From the NCBI GenBank assembly GCA_965221855.1, contig CBDCSV010000005.1:310001-374000 (forward strand): a DNA stretch of 64,000 bases, given 5' to 3'. The translations under genes and the position numbers were made by a program. The notes beneath the pieces are model-generated. The model saw only the letters and a list, made by a program, of their open reading frames with translations, searched no databases and was not told the origin of the DNA. Numbering within the stretch: the first letter of the stretch is position 1; the number at the start of each line of letters is the position of its first letter. The DNA comes from JAJDXO01 sp965221855. Its GTDB lineage: Bacteria > Pseudomonadota > Alphaproteobacteria > Rhodospirillales > UBA2165. Of this stretch, positions 36,575 to 44,446 are shown in pieces.

Positions 36575-36661
36575 GCGGGCGGGCCTGTGGACAGATGAAT
36601 TCCCGGCAGTCTATCACGGCAAAATCCGATGGTTAACGGCCGATGGTTGACGTCTTGTGAC

Positions 36662-36753
36662 ACCCTCACCCCAACCCTCTCCCAGAGGGAGAGGGAGCTT
36701 GCCGTGCGTCCCCTCTCCCCCTTCTTCAGGGGGAGAGGGACAGGGTGAGGGGG
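36662..36753. repeat. REP-like palindromic repeat, copy 1
   Basis: Outer arms CCCTCACCCC and GGGTGAGGGGG enclose two inner hairpins, one with CCCTCTCCCAGAGGGAGAGGG and one with CCCTCTCCCCC/GGGGGAGAGGG around a CTTCTTCA loop. The same architecture recurs at 43508. It fills most of the mutS to macro-domain gap and resembles the CCCTCTCCC intergenic palindromes common in proteobacteria. Confidence 0.7.
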
Positions 36754-36760
36754 GGCCTGC

Positions 36761-37276
36761 CTATGGGGCGCCGAGCAGCCGGCGGTAAATTTCCGCCGTC
36801 GCGCCATCGAAACAGCAGAATATGACCTCCTCGATGCCGTCATGGTCAATCAGGGCCGCCGACACGGCCTGGATGGCGGTCTCCGCCGCCAGGTCCGGGG
36901 GATAGCCGAAAATGCCCGTGGATATGGCCGGAAAGGCGATGGATTCGAGGTCGTTTTCGGCCGCCAGGGCCATGGAATTACGATACGCTCCGTCTAGTAA
37001 TTCCGGTTCTCCCTTATCGCCGCCGTGCCACACCGGGCCCACCGCGTGGATGACGTGCCTCGCCGGCAGGCCATGGCCGCCGGTGATCCGCGCTTCGCCG
37101 GCCGGGCAGCGGCCAATGGCCGCGCATTCCTCAGCCAGACCCGGGCCGGCGGCCGCGTGAATGGCGCCGCACACCCCGCCGCCCGGGAGCAATTCCTCGT
37201 TGGCGGCGTTGACGACGGCGTCGACCGTCAGGACGGTGATGTCCCCCTCGACGACGCGCATTCGGGGATCGGTCAC
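36761..37276 (-). CDS. Macro-domain protein (O-acetyl-ADP-ribose deacetylase type)
   Basis: A single macro domain of 171 residues. The ADP-ribose pocket motifs VVNAANEELLPGGGVCGAIH (about residues 21-40) and the later STGIFGYP loop (about 122-129) match the YmdB/MacroD class. It should remove acetyl or ADP-ribose adducts from ADP-ribose derivatives or proteins. GTG at 37276 starts the frame; an ATG five codons in is also possible. It is 6 bases downstream of ald on the same strand. Confidence 0.88.
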   Translation of the reverse strand: MTDPRMRVVEGDITVLTVDAVVNAANEELLPGGGVCGAIHAAAGPGLAEECAAIGRCPAGEARITGGHGLPARHVIHAVGPVWHGGDKGEPELLDGAYRNSMALAAENDLESIAFPAISTGIFGYPPDLAAETAIQAVSAALIDHDGIEEVIFCCFDGATAEIYRRLLGAP

Positions 37277-37282
37277 GGCGGC

Positions 37283-38404
37283 CTATCCCCCCTTCAGCGC
37301 CTCTTCCGGCGGCTGATACTCGTAATCGAGGTCCCGGGCGACCGCCTCGTAGGTCACCCGGCCGTTGTGCACGTTGAGGCCGTTCATGAGGTGCGGGTCG
37401 TCCCGCATGGCCTGGACGTGCCCCTTGTTGGCCAGCGCCACCACGAACGGCAGGGTGGCGTTGTTGAGCGCCCGGGCCGAGGTGCGGGCCACGGCGCCCG
37501 GCATGTTGGTGACGCAATAGTGCACCACGCTTTCCTCCACATAGGTGGGCTCCGCGTGGGTGGTCGGCCGGGAGGTCTCGATACAGCCCCCCTGGTCGAT
37601 GGCGACGTCGACGATCACCGAGCCCCTGGCCATGCCGGCGACCATTTCCCGCGACACGATCTTGGGCGCCGCCGCCCCCGGCACCAGGACCGCGCCGATC
37701 ACCAGATCGGCGCCGGTGACATAGGTGTCGACGCTGTCGACGGTGGAATAGATGGTGTTGAGTTGGCGGCCGAACTGAATGTCGAGCTCGTACAGGCGGT
37801 GCAGATTGTTGTCCATGACCGTCACCGACGCTTCCAGCCCCATGGCCATCCGCGCCGCGGCGGTGCCGACCACGCCGCCGCCGATGATCACCACCCGGGC
37901 CACCGGCACGCCCGGCACGCCGCCCAGCAGGATGCCGGCCCCGCCCGGCTCCTTTTCCAGGCAATGGGCGCCGGCCTGCACCGCCATGCGCCCGGCCACT
38001 TCGCTCATCGGCGCCAGCAGCGGCAGCCCGCCCCGGCCGTCGGTCACGGTCTCGTAGGCGATGGCCGTGCAGCCGGACCGGACCAGCCCCTCGGTCTGCT
38101 CGTGATCCGCGGCGAGATGGAGATAGGTGAACAGCACCTGGCCGTCCCGGAGCCGGGAAATCTCCTCCGGCTGCGGTTCCTTGACCTTGACCACCATGTC
38201 GGCGGCGGCGAAGACATCGTCGGCCGAGCCGGCGATCCCGGCCCCGGCCTCCTCGTAGGCCCGGTCCGGAAAGCCGGTCCCGTCGCCGGCCCCGGTTTCG
38301 ATGACGACCTCATGGCCGTGATGGACCAGTTCGCGGACGCTGCCCGGGATCAGCCCGACCCGGTATTCGTGGGTTTTGATCTCCTTGGGAACGCCGATAA
38401 GCAT
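37283..38404 (-). CDS. ald: Alanine dehydrogenase
   Basis: A 373-residue NAD-dependent enzyme converting L-alanine to pyruvate and ammonia. The N-terminus MLIGVPKEIKTHEYRVGL holds the substrate-binding residues. The NAD site VVIIGGGVVGTAAARMAMG is near residue 170, and GAVARTSARALNNATLPF near residue 300 is a family signature. Length is normal. It is probably co-transcribed with the macro-domain gene. Confidence 0.95.
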   Translation of the reverse strand: MLIGVPKEIKTHEYRVGLIPGSVRELVHHGHEVVIETGAGDGTGFPDRAYEEAGAGIAGSADDVFAAADMVVKVKEPQPEEISRLRDGQVLFTYLHLAADHEQTEGLVRSGCTAIAYETVTDGRGGLPLLAPMSEVAGRMAVQAGAHCLEKEPGGAGILLGGVPGVPVARVVIIGGGVVGTAAARMAMGLEASVTVMDNNLHRLYELDIQFGRQLNTIYSTVDSVDTYVTGADLVIGAVLVPGAAAPKIVSREMVAGMARGSVIVDVAIDQGGCIETSRPTTHAEPTYVEESVVHYCVTNMPGAVARTSARALNNATLPFVVALANKGHVQAMRDDPHLMNGLNVHNGRVTYEAVARDLDYEYQPPEEALKGG

Positions 38405-38477
38405 GGAATCCGTCCTCCTGGTTTCCCGTCTTATCTATGTTCGCCGAGGCGCGCGCGCCATTCAACTCTCCGTTCGC

Positions 38478-39806
38478 CTAGCGCAGGGTTGCGGCCTCGG
38501 GCGCCTCCTGTCGGGGCATCAGGCGGATCATCCACAACAACAACAGAAGTCCGGGCAGCGCGAGGCCCGTGGTCGCCACGAAGAAGCCGACCCAGCCGAC
38601 GGCCTCGGCGAGCGCGCCCGAGGTTGCCGACAGGACGTCCCGGGCAAACGCCATGAACGACGTGAGCAGGGCGTACTGGGTGGCGGTATAGGCGGTATTG
38701 CAGAGGGACGAGAGATAAGCGACGAAGGCCGCCGTCGCCATGCCGCCCGCCACGTTCTCCGAGGCGATGGTCACCACCAGCATGCCCACGTCGTGACCGG
38801 CCAGGGCCTGGGCGACGAACACGAGGTTCGACAGCATCTGCAGGACCCCGGTGATCAGCAGGGTCTTGATGATCCCCCAGCGCATGACCATCAGGCCGCC
38901 GAGCAGGCCGCCCACCAGCGTCGCGCCGATTCCGAACACCTTGCTCACCGAAGCGATCTCGGCGTTGGTGAAGCCCATCTCCACGTAGAACGGATTGGCC
39001 ATGACTCCCAGATAGGCGTCGCCCAGCTTGAAGAACATGACGAACAGGAGGATCAGCGGCCAGTTGGCCCGGGTCATGAAGTCCCTGAACGGCGCCCACA
39101 CCGCCTCGTAGAGAAAATGTCCGACACGCTCGGACCAAGGTTGATGGCCCGCGGGCCCGGCATCAGCCTCCCAGTTTTCCGGCGGATTGGGCTCGGGGCT
39201 CAGCAGGATGGTGATCATGCCGACCACCACCAGGCACCCCATCACCATGTAGACCTGGGGCCAGGTCATGATGGTATTGAGCCATAGCGCGCCCGCGCCC
39301 GCGGTCAGCAGCCCCATCCGGTAGCCGAAGACGATCACCCCCGCCCCGGCGCCCTGCTCGTCTTCCTCGAGCAGTTCGATGCGGTAGGCGTCGATGACGA
39401 TATCCTGGCTGGCCGAGGTGAAGGCGACGACGATGGCGAACACGGCGGTCCAGATCGGCGCTTCCGCCGGGCTGGTCCCGGCGAGTGCGAAAATGGACCC
39501 CATCAGGGCAACCTGGGTGACGATCGTCCATGCCCGGCGGCGGCCCAACCGCGCCGACAGAAAGGGGACGTTGAGCCGGTCGATAAGCGGCGCCCACAGG
39601 AACTTGAAGGTGTAGGGGGTGCGGACCAGGGAGAACGCGCCGATGGCCGCCAGCGATACGCCCTCCACCGTGAGCCAGAAAGACAGCGTCGAGAAGACCA
39701 GCAGCAAGGGCAGCCCGCTGGCAAAACCCAGGAACAAAATGGCGATGATGCGCCGGTCGAGATAGATTCGGCTGGCGGCGAGCCAGTTCTGGGCGTGCGC
39801 GTTCAT
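38478..39806 (-). CDS. ampG: AmpG-family muropeptide permease (MFS)
   Basis: A 442-residue major facilitator with about 12 transmembrane helices. Family features include FLGFASGLPLLLVFSTLSFW near residue 30, the KFLWAPLIDR segment near residue 70 and SQDIVIDAYRIELL near residue 130. AmpG imports GlcNAc-anhydroMurNAc peptides for wall recycling, consistent with the DdpX and Bax-like wall genes nearby. Related MFS transporters cannot be fully excluded. Confidence 0.87.
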   Translation of the reverse strand: MNAHAQNWLAASRIYLDRRIIAILFLGFASGLPLLLVFSTLSFWLTVEGVSLAAIGAFSLVRTPYTFKFLWAPLIDRLNVPFLSARLGRRRAWTIVTQVALMGSIFALAGTSPAEAPIWTAVFAIVVAFTSASQDIVIDAYRIELLEEDEQGAGAGVIVFGYRMGLLTAGAGALWLNTIMTWPQVYMVMGCLVVVGMITILLSPEPNPPENWEADAGPAGHQPWSERVGHFLYEAVWAPFRDFMTRANWPLILLFVMFFKLGDAYLGVMANPFYVEMGFTNAEIASVSKVFGIGATLVGGLLGGLMVMRWGIIKTLLITGVLQMLSNLVFVAQALAGHDVGMLVVTIASENVAGGMATAAFVAYLSSLCNTAYTATQYALLTSFMAFARDVLSATSGALAEAVGWVGFFVATTGLALPGLLLLLWMIRLMPRQEAPEAATLR

Positions 39807-39882
39807 CGGCCCAAACTAGCCGCGATCCGGTTAACGATCCCTTTCGGTTCGAGGCGCGCCACGCAGGGGAAACATGTCGTTT

Positions 39883-40878
39883 TCAGGCGGCGCCGGCGAG
39901 TTCGGCCAGCGGCGTTTCCGGCCGGGCGCCGAAATGGCCGATGATCTCCGCCGCGGCGATACCGCCCAAACGGCCGCAGGCGGCCAGGTCCATACCCCTC
40001 GTATAGCCGTAGAGGAAGCCGGCGGCATACAGATCGCCGGCGCCGGTGGTGTCGACCACCTGCCCGGCCGGCGCGGCGTCGAGCACGTGAACCTCGCCGC
40101 CGGAGACGATCACCGAACCCTTTTCGCCCCGGGTGAGCGCGGCGATTTCGCAATGCCCGCGAATCCGCTGTAGCGCCTCGTCGAATTCCCCGACCTCGTA
40201 GAGGGAGGTTATCTCGGCTTCGTTGGCGAACAGGATATGGACATGATTGTTCACCAGATCGAGAAATTCGGCCCGGTGGCGATCGACGCAGAACGAATCG
40301 GAGAGCGACAGCGCGACCTTGCGCCCCGCCTTCCCGGCGATCCCGGCCGCCTTGACGAAGGCCTCCTTGGCGCGCGGCGGGTCCCACAAATAGCCTTCCA
40401 GATAGGTCACCTTGGACGCCGCCACCAGGGCTTCGTCCACGTCCTCCGGGCCGAATCCGGCGCCCGCGCCGAGGAAGGTCTGCATGGTGCGCTGGGCATC
40501 CGGGGTCACCAGGATCAGGCAGCGGCCGGTCGGCTCGCCTTCGGTTGCCGGCGCGGCGGCGAACGACACGCCGGCCGCCCGGATGTCGTGGGAAAACACG
40601 TCGCCCAGCTGGTCGTCCCGCACCTTGCCGATGAAGGCCGCATTGCCGCCGAACGAGGCGACGCCAGCAGCCGTGTTGGCGGCGGACCCGCCGGACACCT
40701 CGACGCCCGGCCCCATGGCGGCGTAGAGCGCCGCCGCGCCGGCGGCGTCGACCAGGGTCATCGCTCCCTTGGTCAGGCCGTGACCGGCGAGAAAATCGTC
40801 GCCGGCATGGGACAGCACGTCGACGACGGCGTTGCCGATGGCCAGGACGTCGTGCTGGGCCGGGGAATTTTGGTTCAT
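39883..40878 (-). CDS. PfkB-family sugar/adenosine kinase
   Basis: A 331-residue ribokinase-fold kinase. The N-terminal PfkB signature GGSAANTAAGVASFGG is near residue 63, and the catalytic DTTGAGDLYAAGFL with the base Asp is near residue 278. Alphaproteobacterial proteins of this type are usually annotated as adenosine kinase, acting in salvage or after SAH hydrolysis. A promoter is visible 34-61 bases upstream, and IS256 copy 2 lies just beyond it. Confidence 0.85.
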   Translation of the reverse strand: MNQNSPAQHDVLAIGNAVVDVLSHAGDDFLAGHGLTKGAMTLVDAAGAAALYAAMGPGVEVSGGSAANTAAGVASFGGNAAFIGKVRDDQLGDVFSHDIRAAGVSFAAAPATEGEPTGRCLILVTPDAQRTMQTFLGAGAGFGPEDVDEALVAASKVTYLEGYLWDPPRAKEAFVKAAGIAGKAGRKVALSLSDSFCVDRHRAEFLDLVNNHVHILFANEAEITSLYEVGEFDEALQRIRGHCEIAALTRGEKGSVIVSGGEVHVLDAAPAGQVVDTTGAGDLYAAGFLYGYTRGMDLAACGRLGGIAAAEIIGHFGARPETPLAELAGAA

Positions 40879-40911
40879 GGAAAGCGTCCGTAGGAATCGA
40901 GCAGGCCCGGC

Positions 40912-40939
40912 AGTATATCGGAGCGCCCGCCCGGCTCAA
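40912..40939 (-). promoter_or_regulatory. Promoter of the PfkB-family kinase gene
   Basis: Minus-strand TTGAGC (40939-40934), 16-base spacer, TATACT (40917-40912), about 34 bases before the ATG at 40878. The IS256 target duplication begins at 40948, so the insertion spared this promoter by 8 bases. Confidence 0.5.
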
Positions 40940-40955
40940 GCGGGCGGCGGTCCCG

Positions 40956-42235
40956 GGTAACGTCAAGAGTTATGTGTCAGGGAGACTGGGGTACTGATTC
41001 CCTGAGACTTGTTTTCGTGAATGAAGACCGCGAAGAGGATGCGGTCCATTGAGGTTTTATCCTTGAAGGTTCCCATGGGCCGGGTTCGTCTGCGAACCTC
41101 GCGGAACCTCCGTTCGATGGCATTGGTGGTCCTGACCTGCTTTCGCTCGGCGAGGTCCTTGTAGCGGAAGCAGGTGAGCAGGTCGTCGAGGTCGTTGCGC
41201 AGGCAGGCGACGGCCTTGGGGTAGGTATCTTCCCAGGCGTCGGCGAAGCGGCGGGCGGCGGTCTCGGCCTTGCGGCGGTTGGGGGCATTCATGACGGCGT
41301 GGACGTCGGCCTTGACGGCCTGCTGGTCGGCTACGCGGACCTTGTTGAGGATGTTCCTGATTTTGTGCGCCCAGCACCTCTGAACGGGGATGCCGTGATA
41401 GACGATCGGCAAGGCGGCGAGCAGGCCTTGGCCGCCATCAACGCAGATCATCTCAAGGCCCTCGCCGGTGAGGCCGCGGCGGTGCAACGCGGTGAGGAAG
41501 CGCTCCCACTCCGCGGCGCTCTCGCTGGCGGCGAGTTGGAAGTCGATAATCTCCTTCTTGCCGTCGTGCCGTATGCCCAGCGCCACCAGGACCGGCCTCC
41601 TGAGCGCGCCGGCGCCGGTCTTGCAGGCCAGCACCACGCCGTCGAGCATCAGCGCCTTGTAGGCGTTCTTCAGCGGCCGGCGGTGGAATGCGGCGACCGA
41701 CAGATCGAGGGTCTTGGCGACCCGGCTCACCGTCGCGGCCGAGACCGGACGCCCGAGCAGGGCAAGCAGGACCTCGCCGACCTTGCGGGTCGAGAGCCCC
41801 AGCACGAAGCCGGCCAGGATGGCGCGGTCGATCTCTGGAGCGCGCCTTGCGTAGCTCTTCAGAACCTCGGTCGGGCAGAAGTGCCGGGTGCGCGGCACGT
41901 TGAGCTCGATGTCGCCGAGCTCGCTGAGCAGGCGGCGCCGGTAGGTGCCGTTGCGCCGGTCGCGCATAGCGCTGCCATCGAGGCCGTCGAGCCAGCGATC
42001 CACCGCCTCGGCCATCCGGCCCTCGATGATCTCGGCCAGCGCCTGGCGGCCAAGCGGGCGATAACCCTCGCCCCAGTCCAATCCGCCTGCTTGCATCTCC
42101 TTCACCACCTCAAAGGCTTGTGGTAGGTTCTCAATCGTTACAGCTTGCTGTGGCATCGGGGTGCTCCTTCTTGCGGTTGTCGTAAACCACAGGGAGTACC
42201 CCATTCCCAACTGACACATAAATTTTTACGTCACC
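40956..42235 (-). mobile_element. IS256-family element, copy 2
   Basis: A 1280-bp copy with a perfect 8-bp duplication CGGTCCCG at 40948-40955 and 42236-42243. It lies in the divergent gap between the PfkB-family kinase and the EI24-type gene, with the 3' end of the transposase towards the kinase. Read inward on either side, both terminal repeats match copy 1. Confidence 0.95.
40963..42156 (-). CDS. IS256-family transposase, copy 2
   Basis: Same 397-residue protein as copy 1 from the ATG at 42156. The only difference noted is one base in the ribosome site, AAGGAG here instead of AAGGAT, which is a stronger match to 16S rRNA. Copy 4 shares this base. Confidence 0.93.
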   Translation of the reverse strand: MPQQAVTIENLPQAFEVVKEMQAGGLDWGEGYRPLGRQALAEIIEGRMAEAVDRWLDGLDGSAMRDRRNGTYRRRLLSELGDIELNVPRTRHFCPTEVLKSYARRAPEIDRAILAGFVLGLSTRKVGEVLLALLGRPVSAATVSRVAKTLDLSVAAFHRRPLKNAYKALMLDGVVLACKTGAGALRRPVLVALGIRHDGKKEIIDFQLAASESAAEWERFLTALHRRGLTGEGLEMICVDGGQGLLAALPIVYHGIPVQRCWAHKIRNILNKVRVADQQAVKADVHAVMNAPNRRKAETAARRFADAWEDTYPKAVACLRNDLDDLLTCFRYKDLAERKQVRTTNAIERRFREVRRRTRPMGTFKDKTSMDRILFAVFIHENKSQGISTPVSLTHNS

Positions 42236-42287
42236 CGGTCCCGTCCGCCCTTGCAGGACCGCGCTTGGACAAGTAAAGACGGGCGCC

Positions 42288-42974
42288 ATGATTTCATCCT
42301 TCTCGAAGGCGGTTTCCCAGATCTCCGATCCGGCGTTCCGGCGGGTTGTGCTGCTGGGGATCGCCGGGTCCGTGGCCATTTTCGTTGCCTCCTGGTTCAT
42401 CCTCGGCTGGGTCCTCGATAGCCTCGACCTGCCGGCCCTGGACCTGTGGGTATGGGAATTCGATCTCGACCGGATCAAGGACGTCTTCGGCGGCATCGCC
42501 GTTCTGGCCATGACCTGGCTGCTGTTTCCCGCCGTGGTGACGCTGATCGTGAGCTTCTTTCTCGAAGACATCGCGGGCGCCGTCGACCGGCGGCACTATC
42601 CGGCCCTCGGCGCGCCACGGCGCCAGGGAATCCCCGAGATCTTGTGGATCACGGTGAAATTCGCGCTGATCGCGGTGGTGCTCAACATACTGGCCCTACC
42701 GGTCCTGCTCGCCCTGTTCTTCTCGCCCTTCTATCCCTTGGTCTTCTACGCCCTCAACGGCTATCTCCTGGGCCGGGAATATTTCGAGCTCGTCGCGCAC
42801 CGCCGGATGGACCCGGGGGCCGGAAAGGACCTTCGGCGGGCGCGAAGCGGCAGCGTCTTCGTCGCCGGGGTGATCGTGGCGTTCCTGCTGACCGTTCCGG
42901 TGGTCAATCTGATCGCGCCGGTCATCGGCGCGGCGGCCATGGTTCACTTGGTGGAACGCTGGCGGAGGGCATGA
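42288..42974 (+). CDS. EI24-domain (CysZ-like) membrane protein
   Basis: A 228-residue inner-membrane protein with hydrophobic segments at about residues 22-40, 63-85, 117-145 and 190-215, and a conserved FYALNGYLLGREYFELVAHRR stretch typical of the EI24/CysZ family. CysZ moves sulfate in some bacteria, but many members have no known function. Its stop directly abuts the start of the lipoprotein gene. IS256 copy 2 ends 52 bases upstream, so its native promoter is probably displaced. Confidence 0.8.
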   Translation: MISSFSKAVSQISDPAFRRVVLLGIAGSVAIFVASWFILGWVLDSLDLPALDLWVWEFDLDRIKDVFGGIAVLAMTWLLFPAVVTLIVSFFLEDIAGAVDRRHYPALGAPRRQGIPEILWITVKFALIAVVLNILALPVLLALFFSPFYPLVFYALNGYLLGREYFELVAHRRMDPGAGKDLRRARSGSVFVAGVIVAFLLTVPVVNLIAPVIGAAAMVHLVERWRRA

Positions 42975-43490
42975 ATGAGCGGTTATCGTTCATGGCTGGC
43001 CGTGCCGTTCGTGCTGATGCTGGCCGCCTGCGCCGGTGTCGCAAACCCCTTTGCCGCCGCCGTGACGGAGCAATCGCCGCCCCCGGGGCCGGCCGCCGGG
43101 CAGGCCGGTCCCGCCCCGGCCAAAAACAAGGAACGAGCGGCGCCCCATGGGGCCCTCGACATCCATGTGCCCAGGGATGTGTCGCGCCGTGTGTCCCGGG
43201 CCGCCCTCCCGCCGGCGCCGCCGGTCTCCCTCGCCGACCTCAAGGCGCGGATCAAGGGCATGGAGAAGAACGCCATCGCGCGGCTGCTGGGCGAGCCCGG
43301 CTTCATCCGCCGGGACGATCCGGCGGAGATCTGGCAGTACCGGGGCGAGCGGTGCATCCTCGACATATTCATGTACAAGAACGGAAATTCGTTCACCGCG
43401 GCCCATGTGGCGCTCCGCTCCCGCACCGTCGAGCGCCCCGCCGACGAGGAGTGCTACGCCGATATCTTCGCCCGCGGGAAAGCCGGCTGA
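42975..43490 (+). CDS. Lipoprotein of unknown function
   Basis: A 171-residue protein with a type II signal peptide. The lipobox LAAC puts the lipidated cysteine at residue 19. A proline- and alanine-rich linker (about residues 30-75) leads to a small C-terminal domain with LKARIKGMEKNAIARLLGEPGF and a CILD segment, reminiscent of SmpA/BamE-like folds in general layout only. I do not recognise the family. It is immediately behind the EI24-type gene and likely co-expressed. Confidence 0.75.
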   Translation: MSGYRSWLAVPFVLMLAACAGVANPFAAAVTEQSPPPGPAAGQAGPAPAKNKERAAPHGALDIHVPRDVSRRVSRAALPPAPPVSLADLKARIKGMEKNAIARLLGEPGFIRRDDPAEIWQYRGERCILDIFMYKNGNSFTAAHVALRSRTVERPADEECYADIFARGKAG

Positions 43491-43507
43491 GCGCAGCCGG
43501 CAAACAT

Positions 43508-43668
43508 CCCCCTCACCCAACTACGGCTAAGCTCAGCTGCCGCTTCGCAAAGCCTCCGCATCCCTCTCCCCCCTTCGGGGGGCGAGGGTTTGCATCGAGT
43601 TCCCTCTCCCCCTACTTCAGGGGGAGAGGTCGGTCATTTCCCACAGGGAATTGACCAGGGTGAGGGGG
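43508..43668. repeat. REP-like palindromic repeat, copy 2
   Basis: Outer arms CCCCTCACCC and GGGTGAGGGGG enclose a CCCTCTCC...GGGGCGAGGG hairpin and a CCCTCTCCCCC/GGGGGAGAGG hairpin with a TACTTCA loop. It is a longer version of the repeat at 36662 with extra sequence in the middle. It lies between convergent genes (lipoprotein and nth), where it could end transcription from both sides. Confidence 0.65.
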
Positions 43669-43714
43669 TCAAAAGAGATGAGGGTGAACCGCAACACCCG
43701 TAGGGCGGCTCGAC

Positions 43715-44350
43715 CTAAACCGTCGTCTTGCCCTTGAAGCCGCAGAGATCGGCGACCGCGCAGGCCGGGCAGTCGGGTTTGCGCGCCTTGCATACGTAGC
43801 GCCCGTGCAGGATCAGCCAGTGATGGGCGTGGAGCATGAATTGGGGCGGCGTGTTTTTTTCGAGCTTCTTCTCCACCTCCAGGGGGGTCTTGCCGGGAGC
43901 GAGGCCGGTGCGGTTGCCGACCCGGAACAGGTGCGTGTCGACGGCGATGGTCGGCTGGCCGAAGGCGATGTTGAGGACCACGTTCGCGGTCTTTCGCCCG
44001 ACCCCCGGCAGCCTCTCCAGGTCCTCCCGGTTTTCCGGCACCTTGCCGCCGAATTCGTCGATCAGCATCTGGGACAGCCTGATGACGTTTTTGGCCTTGG
44101 CGTTATAGAGCCCGATGGTCTTGATGTAGTCCTTGAGCCTGGCCTCGCCGAGCCTGACCATGGCCTGCGGCGTCTTGACCTTCCTGAACAGCGGCCCGGT
44201 CGCCTTGTTGACCCCGACGTCGGTGGCCTGCGCCGACAGGGCGACGGCGACCACCAGGGTGTAGGGATTGACGTAGTGAAGCTCTCCCTTGGGCTCGGGG
44301 TTGGCCGCCCGCAGGCGGGTGTAGAACTCTTCGATATGGGCTTTCTTCAT
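43715..44350 (-). CDS. nth: Endonuclease III
   Basis: Base-excision repair glycosylase/AP lyase of 211 residues for oxidised pyrimidines. The helix-hairpin-helix LPGVGRKTANVVL carries catalytic Lys120, Asp138 is in VDTHLFR, and the iron-sulfur cysteines are at 187, 194, 197 and 203; all of these have the same numbering as E. coli Nth. It is complete. IS256 copy 3 lies 96 bases upstream in the gap to the divergent DUF2244 gene. Confidence 0.97.
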   Translation of the reverse strand: MKKAHIEEFYTRLRAANPEPKGELHYVNPYTLVVAVALSAQATDVGVNKATGPLFRKVKTPQAMVRLGEARLKDYIKTIGLYNAKAKNVIRLSQMLIDEFGGKVPENREDLERLPGVGRKTANVVLNIAFGQPTIAVDTHLFRVGNRTGLAPGKTPLEVEKKLEKNTPPQFMLHAHHWLILHGRYVCKARKPDCPACAVADLCGFKGKTTV

Positions 44351-44446
44351 GGCCTCAACTTACCGGCCGGGCGCGGCGCCGCAAGCCCCCACATGCCCCC
44401 ACGAGAGGCCCATGAGCCCACATAAGCGCCCCAAGGGGCGCGGCCG

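Noticed and set aside
36662..43668. CRISPR-like repeats
   Set aside because: The two palindromic blocks are far apart, unequal in length and lack regular spacers; no array or cas gene is present.
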